Origin: Saprospiraceae bacterium
GTDB taxonomy: Bacteria; Bacteroidota; Bacteroidia; Chitinophagales; Saprospiraceae
Length of the DNA: 44,546 nucleotides
Assembly: GCA_021298335.1 (NCBI GenBank)
Contig: JAJTEZ010000039.1
Location: forward strand, 1 to 44,546
Direction: 5' to 3'
Made by a program: the position numbers and the translations under genes. This document shows, one piece after another, positions 1 through 9,044 of the stretch. The notes beneath the pieces were generated by a model. The model saw only the letters and a list, made by a program, of their open reading frames with translations. It was not told the DNA's origin and searched no databases. Numbering within the stretch: position 1 is the first letter of the stretch; each line of letters starts with the position of its first letter.

Positions 1-512
1 TAGAGCCATTCAGAAAAAAAAAGTAAAACAATGGTGATTGTCCATTGCCATGACGCAGGCTTGTCAATGATAATGTACGCAACCAATGTAGTAAAGGATA
101 GCTGTGTGAGCACATTCCATAATTCAAACACCATTTCACCGGCATAAATACAATGAAGGCCCATGCCCAACAGGGCCAGCTTGAAACAGCGCCACAACAC
201 ATGCTGTAAATTTTCGGACCAGACGAGACCCTGTGATTTTTTATGGTGCCAGGAAATCGCTAAAGAGGTGCCTGCAATGGTCATAAACGCAGGCTGCACC
301 AAATCCCAGAAATGCAGGCCATGCCAGGGGTGATGAAAAAAATGCCTGACGACAGGGTGGTCAATACCTCCGGGAACGATGGCAGCCAGTGCCGTATAGA
401 CTCTGCAACTTTCTGCTGCGAGAAAAACCATAATTAAACCCCGGATGACATCCAGGCTTTGGAATCGCACTGATGGAAGGATGGTTTGCTCAGATGATTG
501 GCTTTGCTGCAT
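1..512 (-). CDS. DUF5009-like membrane acyltransferase (heparan-glucosaminide N-acetyltransferase-like), 3' part outside window
   Basis: About 170 residues are visible, reading leftward off the window edge. The N-terminus has the motif SLDVIRGLIMVFL, the usual opening of the DUF5009/DUF1624 multi-pass membrane family related to heparan-alpha-glucosaminide N-acetyltransferase. Several hydrophobic stretches follow (around FMTIAGTSLAI, LALLGMGLHCIYA, TTLVAYIIID and WTITIVLLFF), and a histidine-rich loop (RHFFHHPWHGLHFWD) lies between the first two. Family knowledge suggests transfer of acyl groups to sugars at the cytoplasmic membrane; the substrate here is unknown. The ATG at 512-510 lies only three bases after a TATCTTTG promoter box, so the transcript is probably leaderless. 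The gene is incomplete because of the window end, not because of a visible mutation. Confidence 0.75.
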   Translation of the reverse strand, partial: MQQSQSSEQTILPSVRFQSLDVIRGLIMVFLAAESCRVYTALAAIVPGGIDHPVVRHFFHHPWHGLHFWDLVQPAFMTIAGTSLAISWHHKKSQGLVWSENLQHVLWRCFKLALLGMGLHCIYAGEMVFELWNVLTQLSFTTLVAYIIIDKPASWQWTITIVLLFFSEWL

Positions 513-515
513 CAA

Positions 516-523
516 CAAAGATA
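516..523 (-). promoter_or_regulatory. -7 promoter box of the DUF5009-like gene
   Basis: On the minus strand this reads TATCTTTG, a full match to the Bacteroidota sigma-70 -7 consensus TAnnTTTG. It ends three bases before the ATG, so transcription would start at or next to the start codon. No clear -33 TTG is seen; a T-rich tract lies upstream. Confidence 0.55.
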
Positions 524-682
524 AAAAATTGTTTGTTTTTCGATTCGGGAAATAATGCCTTCCTCTATACCAACTCGGCTGCTGTTTGCTGACACAGGGT
601 CCAATTTCGTAAAAGTACCCACTTGCAAATACCCGAAATAAAAAAAGAATCAATTTTTTCACTTTCTTTTCTGATGACTTTT

Positions 683-690
683 TATCTTTG
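683..690 (+). promoter_or_regulatory. -7 promoter box for tRNA-Met
   Basis: TATCTTTG fits the Bacteroidota consensus TAnnTTTG and lies 19 bases before the tRNA. A TTTTTTC tract sits about where the -33 element should be. Confidence 0.6.
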
Positions 691-709
691 CAGCCTTAAA
701 TGAATTTTT

Positions 710-783
710 GGCGTGGTAGCTCAGTTGGTTAGAGCGCATGATTCATAATCATGAGGTCGGCGGATCATACCCGCCCCACGCTA
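710..783 (+). tRNA. tRNA-Met (anticodon CAT), elongator type
   Basis: The 74-base sequence folds as a cloverleaf. The acceptor stem is GGCGTGG with CCACGCT (the terminal pair is G-U). The D-arm is GCTC-AGTTGGTTA-GAGC, the anticodon stem CATGA/TCATG has loop TTCATAA, the variable loop is AGGTC, and the T-stem is GGCGG/CCGCC. CCA is not encoded. The anticodon stem lacks the three G-C pairs of an initiator, so elongator Met is most likely; an Ile tRNA with a lysidine-modified CAT anticodon cannot be fully excluded. The T-loop reads ATCATAC instead of TTCRANY, swapping the usual U54-A58 pair to A54-U58. Confidence 0.93.
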
Positions 784-784
784 C

Positions 785-823
785 AAAACCCCGGTGTATC
801 AGTACTCCGGGGTTTTTTATTTT
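785..823 (+). terminator. Rho-independent terminator after tRNA-Met
   Basis: The stem AAAACCCCGG / CCGGGGTTTT has a 12-base loop and is followed by further T residues, directly after the tRNA 3' end. Confidence 0.88.
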
Positions 824-1202
824 GACAATATGCGCCATTCCCATCGAATTCAAGCATGCATTGGCATAGTATTTGCCTGAAATTAGAGAGAACTACTGAA
901 CAAACTACACGTTTACCCCATTTTCTGGTTCTTCACACAATTTATACATGCTTCTTTTTCTTCATCCGAAAGATTAAACGAATCATCACCATCGCTTTAC
1001 ACATAAGGAAACAGGTGTATGTGAAACGTAGGAATTTATAAAGGAAAAAAATATGTAAAAAATACCCCTGCCTAAATTCAAAAATCATCTTTTCCAACGA
1101 CTACCTTTGCGTCACTTCCCCATTCTAGTAAATCTTACTTAAATCTGACTCGACCCGACGTATTCGGGATGAAACTCATTTTTTTAACCTAAACTTTTAC
1201 CC
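824..1202. other. Intergenic region between tRNA-Met and the large secreted protein
   Basis: About 380 AT-rich bases. Only a promoter box (1102-1109) and a short hairpin CCCGA/TCGGG at 1154-1168 in the presumed leader are visible. A 61-codon open frame at 856-1041 lacks protein-like features and is not called. Confidence 0.5.
1102..1109 (+). promoter_or_regulatory. -7 promoter box for the large T9SS-sorted protein
   Basis: TACCTTTG matches TAnnTTTG exactly and predicts a leader of roughly 90 bases. No clear -33 TTG is visible. Confidence 0.5.
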
Positions 1203-4200
1203 ATGGTAAAGCAAGATTTACTTACTCCGAGTAAGGGGATTCCTGCATTCTTGAATGTGGTTTTGAGTCTCCTTTTCATTTCGTTTTCTTCTGTGCTCTC
1301 GGCCCAGGGCCAGACACAAATCGCCTGCAACGACCACGTGCAGGTGTCTTTAGACCTGAATTGCCAGGCAGTGATTCGTCCTTCTATGATTCTTGAAGGC
1401 GAAGACTCTGATGTGGATTACACTTCAGGCTACAAAGTGAAAGTCAGCGGTATCGCTGCATCCAATCCGTATTCTCACCCAGTGGTGACCAAACCAGGCA
1501 ACTACTCGGTGACAGTAACCAATCCTTCCGGCAACTCTTGCTGGGGCACAATGACCGTAGAAGACAAACTTCCCCCTCAGGTCACCTGTGTCTGCCCTCC
1601 AGGCAACACCGACCCAGCATGCCAGTTCAGATGTACCGATGAACCAGCATTTATTGCAGGAACACTGAACAATTACCCAAAGCCCATCGTAGAGGAAAAC
1701 TGTGTGAAAGTGACTGCACAGTACATCGATGAGTATATTCCTAATGCCAATTGCGGTGCAAAAACCATCCGCAGAACATGGGTTTATACCGACCAGTATG
1801 GCAACAAATCAGCACCTTGTGTGACTGAGTACAGATTCCTGCCGGAATCACTGGCGAATGTAGTACCTGCTACAAACCACATCTCACTGACTTGCGGTGC
1901 GGATGTAACAATGGAAGGCATCTTTGCTTTTATCAAAGCTAAGAGATTCGCGGAGTTGAAAGCAGCATACAGAGCATTGGTACCTGAAGAATTTCCAACC
2001 AACGCCGCTGCAGACGCACAAGCTGAGAAAGATGCAACTGCTGAAGCAACCGCTGCTGCATGGCCAACGATCAACGGTGTTGCAATCAAAGGCCATGTGT
2101 GCAACCTTCTTTCTGCCAAAACAGATACCGAAGTGCAGATTTGTACGAATGGCTGCACCAACAGTAAAAAAGTTATCCGTGTATGGACAATCCTCGACTG
2201 GTGCAACGGTCTTAACCTGACACAAACGCAAATCATCAAAGCAGCAGACGAGGAAGCACCCGTGCTGGCTGTGGATGACATAACTGTGGGTGTAGACGCC
2301 TGGGCTTGTGTAGGAAACTTCCTGCTGCCTTATCCTAACACACTGACAGATAAGTGCGATGCAAACCCAACTTACAGCGTCAACGGACCTATTGGCATTG
2401 GCGTAAGGTATGATGCCGTTTCAGGCAGATATCTGATTACCGGCTTACCTAAAGGTACGCATGAATTTACATTCACAGCAAAAGACTGCTGTGGTAATGC
2501 ATCGACAGATGTAATGACTGTTACAGTAATTGACAATACAGCACCCGTTGCTGTTGCAAAACAAAATATCATCATTTCTTTGACCACTGGCGGTCAGGGC
2601 GATGGCAAAGCGAAATTATTTGCAAACTCAGTAGACAACGGTTCTTACGACAGCTGTACACCTGTATATTTTGAACTGAGAAGAGAATCTGACAATTGTG
2701 ATATCAAAGGGAATACAACATTCAATAATGACGGTCATCCGTTTGATGGCTCAAAAAGTGCGTCAAGCCCTTCTTATGATCCGGATGGCGGCCAGTATGT
2801 TACATTTTGTTGTGCGGACATCGATAATTTTGACGGTCCTGTAGCTTACGGTATTGTGAAAGTATGGATGAGAGTGTGGGATGACGCCAATATGTCAGGC
2901 CAGTATGGTGACGTGGTTGATGGTTTGTCTGACAACTACAACGAAACCTGGGTTGACGTAAGAGTGGAAGACAAGCTGACTCCACAGATTATTTGTCCAC
3001 CAAATGTTACAATCAGCTGTGATGATGATGTAAACGACTTGAAATTGACCGGAAAGGCAAGGGCAATCGGAACCTGCGGCGATATGGAAGTCATTTATAC
3101 CGACAAAGAGTTTCTCGGAAACTGCCGAATCGGTTACATCGACCGTACCTGGAGAGTGAAAAACAAAACTTCAGTTTTCTGTGTGCAGCGCATCTTTGTA
3201 ACGAACCCATACGGTGAATTTACAGAATCTGATATCACATGGCCAAATGATGTGACAACCAACTGTGCTGATCCTGCAGTAATCGGACAGCCACGATGGG
3301 TTGCAGGTCCTTGCGATCATATCGGAGTAAGCGTGGAAAGCGATACATTCCTCTTCGAAGGAAATGCATGTATGAAAATTTTGAACAAGTGGACGGTAAT
3401 CAACTGGTGTACTTATGATCCAAATGATTATGAATCTTATGGATATTTTACACACGTACAAACCATCAAGATTGTAGATGATGTGAAACCAACACTGGGT
3501 TCTTGTTCTGATCTCATGTACGAAATCAATGACCATAACGATGCTGATAATGATGGCAACCGTTGTGAAACGAAAAGTCTGATGCTGACTCAAACAGCTA
3601 CCGACCAAGGGCAGTGCACATCAGACTGGTTGAAGTGGATTGTATTTGTAGACCTGAATGCAGATGGCATCATGGATTATGAGTATTCTTCATACCTTCC
3701 GTTCAATGACAACTCATTCAACGATAGTAATGGAAACGGCATTAAAGACCGCTATATTGCACCAACAGGTCAGGGCAGTCCGGTTGCACTGGTTCTTCCT
3801 GAAGATATCCAGGGCAATATGTCTAGTCACAAAGTGATCTGGAAGGTAGTGGATGGTTGTGGAAATGTCAGTACATGTACCCAAAATTTCATGGTTGTTG
3901 ACAAAAAGAAACCAACTCCTTACTGCCTGAATATCAGTTCAGCTCTCATGCTCAATGGCAAAGTTGAATTGTGGGCAGTAGACTTCAACGTAGGCTCTTT
4001 CGACAATTGCACAGCAAAACAAAATTTGCTTTACACGTTCAATGAGGCAAATCCGGTGTTGAGCAGATTAAACCAGGAGCACTATTTCAAAGGTCCTGGA
4101 TTAAACGCAACTGAAGCTGAATATCTGGCAGGAAGTGCGCAAAAATGGCTGCCTTCATCTAAGAGTTCAGGAATGATCTTTGATTGTAACGACCTACCAT

Positions 4201-5519
4201 CTGTGGATGTAAAAATGACGGTCTGGGACGAAAAACTCAATTATGATTTCTGTGTCGTGACGTTGAATCTTGCTGATAATCAAGGTGCATGCGGAACCAG
4301 TCTTACAACTTCAGTATCTGGTACTGCTGTCTCTAACACTGGCAAAAAAATTGCCAACGGAGAGTTTGTGATCGAAAATGGTATTCCTGAAATGACCACA
4401 ACGACTTTGTCAGACAATACAGGGGCATTCTCTTTCCCAACTGTGAAAATGCATTACGATTACACCATCGCAGGTAAGAAAAATGATGACTACCTGAATG
4501 GCGTAAGCACGCTGGATATTGTCATGATGCAAAGACACATCCTGGGTATCAATCCATTTACAAGTGCATACCAGGTCATCGCTTCAGACGTCAACAATGA
4601 TGAAAAAGTCACAGCTTCAGACCTTGTGGAGGTGAGAAAGCTCATTCTGGGCATCTACAGCAGTCTGCCAAAATCAGGAAGCTGGAGATTTATCGATGGC
4701 AAGCAGTCATTTGCAGACATCTTCAATCCTTTCCCTGTAAAAGAAAAGATTGAGGTCTCTGATTTGTCCCATGAAATGACCAACCAGAATTTTATTGGTG
4801 TAAAAGTAGGTGATGTTAACGGTTCAGCCACTGGAAGTGCAGATAATGCCTCAACTGAAGTGCGAAATAGCATCGTCCTGAATGCAGAAAATGAAGTCCT
4901 TGCTGCCGGCGTTCCTCACTCAATCGTTTTGAATGCTGAAACTGAAGGTGTATATGGATTACAATTTACCCTGACTTTACGCAATGCCGATCTTGCTGAA
5001 ATCTGGGTTGGAGGTAAGTTGTTGTCTGACGCCAATATTGCTAAGTTGAATGATAATACTTACACAGTTAGCTGGAATGACGTTGCTGGTATCAGCGGCA
5101 AAGGCCTTGTGAGCATCAACATCGTTCCAAATACGACAATGATGACTGCAGACGCTGTAAATATCCATTCTACCGTCACACCAGCTGAAATTTATTCGGG
5201 TGAAGAACTTCAGACAGGCAAATTGTCCCTAAGATTTGCCGGAGTAGAGTCTGTGAATGAATTCACAGTGTTCCAAAACGAACCAAACCCGTTTGCTGAC
5301 AAAACAAACATAAGCTTTAATCTTCCACAGGCAGGAAATGCTACCCTAAAAGTATTTGATGTCAATGGAAAAACCATTTATACAACCACAGGATCTTTCG
5401 GTAAAGGTAGAAACTCCTTTACGCTTTCAAGAACAGAATTACCCGCTTCAGGAGTAATGATGTACCAGATTGAAAGCGGAGCAAATACAGTTACCAAAAA
5501 GATGATCGGACTCGAGTAA
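1203..5519 (+). CDS. Large secreted cysteine-rich repeat protein with dockerin-like segment and T9SS sorting domain
   Basis: 1438 residues. A signal peptide (hydrophobic FLNVVLSLLFISFSS, ending near ALA-like SAQG at about residue 36) is followed by repeated HYR-like beta modules. Their boundaries read VEDKLPPQVTC, VIDNTAPVAVA, VEDKLTPQIICPP and VVDKKKPTPYC, with paired cysteines between them. Residues about 1100-1150 resemble a type I dockerin: an aspartate-rich calcium loop (SDVNNDEKVTASDLVEVRK) follows the preceding helix TLDIVMMQRHILG. The last 85 residues, from VFQNEPNPF onward, form a typical T9SS type A sorting domain, so the protein is probably exported through the outer membrane and anchored or released at the surface. 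An alanine-rich, probably helical insertion at about residues 239-297 is unlike its surroundings. A role in adhesion or matrix binding is inferred from architecture only. It stands alone between a promoter and a strong terminator. Confidence 0.9.
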   Translation: MVKQDLLTPSKGIPAFLNVVLSLLFISFSSVLSAQGQTQIACNDHVQVSLDLNCQAVIRPSMILEGEDSDVDYTSGYKVKVSGIAASNPYSHPVVTKPGNYSVTVTNPSGNSCWGTMTVEDKLPPQVTCVCPPGNTDPACQFRCTDEPAFIAGTLNNYPKPIVEENCVKVTAQYIDEYIPNANCGAKTIRRTWVYTDQYGNKSAPCVTEYRFLPESLANVVPATNHISLTCGADVTMEGIFAFIKAKRFAELKAAYRALVPEEFPTNAAADAQAEKDATAEATAAAWPTINGVAIKGHVCNLLSAKTDTEVQICTNGCTNSKKVIRVWTILDWCNGLNLTQTQIIKAADEEAPVLAVDDITVGVDAWACVGNFLLPYPNTLTDKCDANPTYSVNGPIGIGVRYDAVSGRYLITGLPKGTHEFTFTAKDCCGNASTDVMTVTVIDNTAPVAVAKQNIIISLTTGGQGDGKAKLFANSVDNGSYDSCTPVYFELRRESDNCDIKGNTTFNNDGHPFDGSKSASSPSYDPDGGQYVTFCCADIDNFDGPVAYGIVKVWMRVWDDANMSGQYGDVVDGLSDNYNETWVDVRVEDKLTPQIICPPNVTISCDDDVNDLKLTGKARAIGTCGDMEVIYTDKEFLGNCRIGYIDRTWRVKNKTSVFCVQRIFVTNPYGEFTESDITWPNDVTTNCADPAVIGQPRWVAGPCDHIGVSVESDTFLFEGNACMKILNKWTVINWCTYDPNDYESYGYFTHVQTIKIVDDVKPTLGSCSDLMYEINDHNDADNDGNRCETKSLMLTQTATDQGQCTSDWLKWIVFVDLNADGIMDYEYSSYLPFNDNSFNDSNGNGIKDRYIAPTGQGSPVALVLPEDIQGNMSSHKVIWKVVDGCGNVSTCTQNFMVVDKKKPTPYCLNISSALMLNGKVELWAVDFNVGSFDNCTAKQNLLYTFNEANPVLSRLNQEHYFKGPGLNATEAEYLAGSAQKWLPSSKSSGMIFDCNDLPSVDVKMTVWDEKLNYDFCVVTLNLADNQGACGTSLTTSVSGTAVSNTGKKIANGEFVIENGIPEMTTTTLSDNTGAFSFPTVKMHYDYTIAGKKNDDYLNGVSTLDIVMMQRHILGINPFTSAYQVIASDVNNDEKVTASDLVEVRKLILGIYSSLPKSGSWRFIDGKQSFADIFNPFPVKEKIEVSDLSHEMTNQNFIGVKVGDVNGSATGSADNASTEVRNSIVLNAENEVLAAGVPHSIVLNAETEGVYGLQFTLTLRNADLAEIWVGGKLLSDANIAKLNDNTYTVSWNDVAGISGKGLVSINIVPNTTMMTADAVNIHSTVTPAEIYSGEELQTGKLSLRFAGVESVNEFTVFQNEPNPFADKTNISFNLPQAGNATLKVFDVNGKTIYTTTGSFGKGRNSFTLSRTELPASGVMMYQIESGANTVTKKMIGLE

Positions 5520-5545
5520 CAACAATTTGCTTAAATTAATTCCTG

Positions 5546-5576
5546 AAGGGATGTACTTTCGTACATCCCTTTTTTT
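5546..5576 (+). terminator. Rho-independent terminator after the large secreted protein
   Basis: A perfect 11-bp stem AAGGGATGTAC / GTACATCCCTT with loop TTTC runs into seven or more T residues, 26 bases after the stop codon. Confidence 0.93.
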
Positions 5577-5639
5577 GTTGTAGCTATGTTCAGCCTCCAT
5601 TCAAATCAAACGCCTCGATAAAGTGTACTTAAAACTCGC

Positions 5640-5647
5640 TACCTTTG
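5640..5647 (+). promoter_or_regulatory. -7 promoter box of polA
   Basis: TACCTTTG matches the Bacteroidota -7 consensus and ends 18 bases before the chosen ATG. The TTG inside this box is an in-frame false start. Confidence 0.6.
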
Positions 5648-5665
5648 ACAAAATTTAAATGCAAA

Positions 5666-8467
5666 ATGGAGGATAAGAGATTATTTCTACTGGATGGACA
5701 TGCCCTCGTATACAGAGCACACTTTGCCTTTATTGCACGCCCCCTGATCAACTCGAAAGGGATGAATACCTCAGCCATCACTGGGTTTGTGCGCACACTT
5801 TGGGATTTAATGATCAATCAGAAACCTACACACATCGCTGTAGCCTTCGACCCGAAAGGAGACACCTTCAGACATACTTTTTACCCTGAATACAAGGCCA
5901 ACCGTGAAGCTCAGCCAGAAGATATTACCCTGGCTATGCAATACATTCCTCAAATCGTGGAAGCGTTTAACATCCCCGTAGTCATGGTCCCTAATTATGA
6001 GGCCGATGACGTAATCGGTACGCTCGCCAAACAAGCTGAAAAACAAGGGTATAAAGTATACATGGTCACCCCTGATAAAGACTATGCGCAGCTGGTTTCG
6101 CCAAACATTTTCATGTACAAACCCAGTCGTCAGGGGAATGGCATAGAGATTCTGGGAGAAACAGAAATACTGGAAGCCTGGGATATCAAAAGAGTGGACC
6201 AGGTTATCGACGTGCTGGGACTGCAAGGTGATAGTGTAGACAATATTCCAGGTATTCCCGGAATTGGTCCAAAAACCGCAACCGCACTGCTTAAAGAGTA
6301 TGATACTGTTGAAAACCTGATCGCCAATGCCGACAAACTAAAAGGCAAACAACAGGAAAATGTGATCAAATACGCTGACCAGGCACTCCTATCCAAAAAA
6401 CTGGCAACAATAGATATAGAGTCTCCGGTTTTATTTGATGAAAAAACATTTACCCTGGATCCGGCAAATAAAGAGAAACTGAAAGAGATTTTTCTGGAAC
6501 TTGAATTCAGAACACTGGCTCAGCAAGTTCTGTCATACGACTTGTCATCTCAGGGAAAAGTCATTCAGACAAGCCTGTTTCCAGATGAACACGTCACAAT
6601 AAGCCAGGCTTCATTCAGTGAAACCGATCAGAAAAACTATGAAGTTGCCAAGAAAAATGTTTCCAACACAAACCATCAATACCACCTTGCCGATAATGCG
6701 GACAAAATTCAGGAACTCATCAATCAGCTGAAACAGTGCCAACGATGCAGCTTTGATACTGAAACAACAGGGATTGATCCACACCAGGCGGAACTTGTAG
6801 GAATGTCGTTTTCCATAAAGCCCCACGAAGCATGGTATGTGCCGGTAGCAGCTGATTTTGAGAAAGCCAAAGCAACAGTCCATGAATTCCGCCAAATACT
6901 TGAAAACCCAGCCATAGAAAAAATAGGCCAGAATATTAAATATGACATGGCCATCATGAAATGGTATGGCATACAACTTCAGGGCGCCCTGATTGATACC
7001 ATGATCGCTCACTACCTCTGCGAGCCTGACCTAAGACACAAACTGGATTATCTTACAGAGTCTTACCTGGATTACAAGATGATTCCCATTGAAGAACTGA
7101 TTGGTAAAGGAGGAAAAAACCAATTGACCATGAGGCAGGTCTCACTGCAAAAAGTATGCGAATATGCTGCCGAAGATGCAGATCTAACATTGCAAATGGT
7201 ACCCATCCTGGAAAAGATGCTTAAGGAAAATGAACTATCGGAGCTATACCAAACCATAGAAGAACCTCTCATCAGGGTTTTGTGCGACCTTGAATATGAA
7301 GGAATCCGCATCAATGCAGGATTTCTGGAAGAATATTCCCTGGAACTTGAAAAATTGATTCTTGAAAAAGAACAGGAAATCTACCGGAATGCAGGGGTGC
7401 ATTTTAATATTGCTTCACCAAAACAGGTAGGAGAAGTCTTGTTCGACAGGCTAAAAATTCCATACAAATGGAAAAAAACATCTACCGGCCAGTATTCTAC
7501 CGACATGGAAAAACTTGCTGAACTGGCCGGGGAGCACATCGTTATTGACACGATACTGGAATACAGAAAATTTGCCAAGCTTAAATCTACTTACGTGGAT
7601 GCACTGCCTACCATGGTCAATCCAAAAACCGGACGCATTCACAGTAATTTCAATCAGGCACGTGCAGCTACCGGCAGGCTAAGTTCAGAAAACCCCAATC
7701 TTCAAAATATCCCAATTCGCGATGAAGCAGGTAGAGAAATTCGCAAAGCATTTATACCAAGAAATGAAGATTTTGTCATCGTTTCTGCCGATTATTCGCA
7801 AATCGAATTGAGAATTATTGCAGAAATCAGCAATGATACATCCATGATGGAAGCCTTTATCAGTGGCAATGACTTCCATAAAGAGACTGCTGCCAAGGTC
7901 TATGGCGTGGCTTATGAAGATGTCACTCCGGATCAACGAAGAAACGCAAAAACCGTTAATTTTTCCATCACATACGGCGCCGGAGCAACCAACCTTTCAC
8001 GCCAGCTCGGCATCTCCAGAAAAGAAGCGCAGGAACTGATCCAGGGTTACTTCCGGGAATTTACAGGATTAAAAAACTATATGGAATCCATCGTAAAATC
8101 GGCAAGAGAACTTGGATACGTGAAAACACTCCTTGGTCGACGCAGAAATCTTCGCGATATCAATTCAAGAAACGCTCTCACCGCCAGCAATGCCGAAAGA
8201 GTTGCCATCAACACTCCGATCCAGGGGACTGCAGCAGATATGATCAAAATAGCAATGATTCACATCCATGAGAGTTTTCAGGCCGCAAAACTCCAGTCAA
8301 AAATGGTGCTGCAGGTACACGACGAACTTGTTTTTGATGTATATAAACCCGAGCTAGAGCAAGTAAAAGAAATCATTACTGAAAAAATGAAAAACGCCAT
8401 CCCGGGATTGAAAGTCCCCATGGTTGTAGAAATCGGAGTCGGCAACAACTGGCTGGAAGCACACTGA
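5666..8467 (+). CDS. polA: DNA polymerase I
   Basis: 933 residues, normal family length. It fills gaps and removes RNA primers in replication and repair. The N-terminal 5' nuclease starts MEDKRLFLLDG and contains NYEADDVIGT (about residue 110) and the helix-hairpin-helix GIPGIGPKTA. The 3'-5' exonuclease has its metal-binding motif FDTETTG (about residue 362), then NIKYDMAIMK and YAAEDAD, so proofreading looks intact. The polymerase domain has motif A SADYSQIELR (about 708), motif B RRNAKTVNFSITYGAG and motif C QVHDELVFDV (about 884). I chose the ATG at 5666 because the longer frame starts with a TTG that belongs to the promoter box at 5640-5647. It is monocistronic and convergent with the following gene. 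Confidence 0.97.
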   Translation: MEDKRLFLLDGHALVYRAHFAFIARPLINSKGMNTSAITGFVRTLWDLMINQKPTHIAVAFDPKGDTFRHTFYPEYKANREAQPEDITLAMQYIPQIVEAFNIPVVMVPNYEADDVIGTLAKQAEKQGYKVYMVTPDKDYAQLVSPNIFMYKPSRQGNGIEILGETEILEAWDIKRVDQVIDVLGLQGDSVDNIPGIPGIGPKTATALLKEYDTVENLIANADKLKGKQQENVIKYADQALLSKKLATIDIESPVLFDEKTFTLDPANKEKLKEIFLELEFRTLAQQVLSYDLSSQGKVIQTSLFPDEHVTISQASFSETDQKNYEVAKKNVSNTNHQYHLADNADKIQELINQLKQCQRCSFDTETTGIDPHQAELVGMSFSIKPHEAWYVPVAADFEKAKATVHEFRQILENPAIEKIGQNIKYDMAIMKWYGIQLQGALIDTMIAHYLCEPDLRHKLDYLTESYLDYKMIPIEELIGKGGKNQLTMRQVSLQKVCEYAAEDADLTLQMVPILEKMLKENELSELYQTIEEPLIRVLCDLEYEGIRINAGFLEEYSLELEKLILEKEQEIYRNAGVHFNIASPKQVGEVLFDRLKIPYKWKKTSTGQYSTDMEKLAELAGEHIVIDTILEYRKFAKLKSTYVDALPTMVNPKTGRIHSNFNQARAATGRLSSENPNLQNIPIRDEAGREIRKAFIPRNEDFVIVSADYSQIELRIIAEISNDTSMMEAFISGNDFHKETAAKVYGVAYEDVTPDQRRNAKTVNFSITYGAGATNLSRQLGISRKEAQELIQGYFREFTGLKNYMESIVKSARELGYVKTLLGRRRNLRDINSRNALTASNAERVAINTPIQGTAADMIKIAMIHIHESFQAAKLQSKMVLQVHDELVFDVYKPELEQVKEIITEKMKNAIPGLKVPMVVEIGVGNNWLEAH

Positions 8468-8524
8468 TTCTGATGCCCTACTATATTTTTTTTCTAAACA
8501 GGTTTAGGATATTATAAATTTTAC

Positions 8525-9040
8525 TTACAGGTTCCTAAACCAAGAGGCATACATGGTATAATTTTCTGCGATACGTTCGATTTCACCCGAAATCAACTCC
8601 TGACTGATGTCCTTGACCTTTCGGGCAGGTACTCCGGCATAAATCGTACCCGAGGGCACGTGCGTATGCTGTGTCAAAACTGCTCCGGCTGCAATAATAC
8701 TATTGCTCTCCACAACACATCCGTCCATGACGATGGCACCCATGCCAATCAACACCTTATCGTGTATCTTACACCCATGCACAATAGCATTATGGCCGAT
8801 AGACACTTCATTGCCAATTTCTGTCGGAAACTTCTGATATGTGCAATGAATGACTGCCCCATCCTGCACATTGACTCTGTGGCCCATACGTATAAAGTGT
8901 ACATCCCCCCGAATGACTGCATGAAACCATACACTACACTCATCACCCATCTCCACATCTCCCACAATGGTGGCATTTTCCGCAAAAAAACAATCCTTGC
9001 CATACCTTGGCGAAATTCCATTCACAGCCAATGAATACAT
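8525..9040 (-). CDS. Gamma-carbonic-anhydrase-like left-handed beta-helix protein (YrdA/PaaY type)
   Basis: 171 residues. Hexapeptide repeats run through the protein (ATIVGDVEMG, CSVWFHAVIRGD, IHCTYQK, VSIGHNAIVHGCKI, VLIGMGAIVMDGCVV). The histidines of HCTY, GHNA and VHGC sit at the places where gamma-class carbonic anhydrases bind metal. The family includes carbonic anhydrases and acyl-CoA-related proteins, so catalytic activity is not certain. The open frame extends 13 codons upstream into the preceding gene, but the ATG at 9040 gives the usual family N-terminus (VNGISPRYGKDCFFAENATI) and avoids overlap. It lies four bases after the GH3-hydrolase stop and is probably the last gene of that leftward operon. 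Confidence 0.88.
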   Translation of the reverse strand: MYSLAVNGISPRYGKDCFFAENATIVGDVEMGDECSVWFHAVIRGDVHFIRMGHRVNVQDGAVIHCTYQKFPTEIGNEVSIGHNAIVHGCKIHDKVLIGMGAIVMDGCVVESNSIIAAGAVLTQHTHVPSGTIYAGVPARKVKDISQELISGEIERIAENYTMYASWFRNL

Positions 9041-9044
9041 ATCC

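Noticed and set aside
856-1041. 61-codon open frame upstream of the large secreted protein
   Set aside because: Low-complexity phenylalanine/arginine-rich translation, no conserved feature, and it lies in the region where the promoter of the next gene is expected.
1784-2281. Long antisense open frames within the large secreted protein gene (also 3171-3608)
   Set aside because: They are shadows of the sense reading frame, with no signal, motif or promoter.
8494-8507. Short inverted repeat CTAAAC/GTTTAG between polA and the gamma-CA-like gene
   Set aside because: The stem is weak, the loop too short, and no T-tract follows on either strand, so it is not called a terminator.
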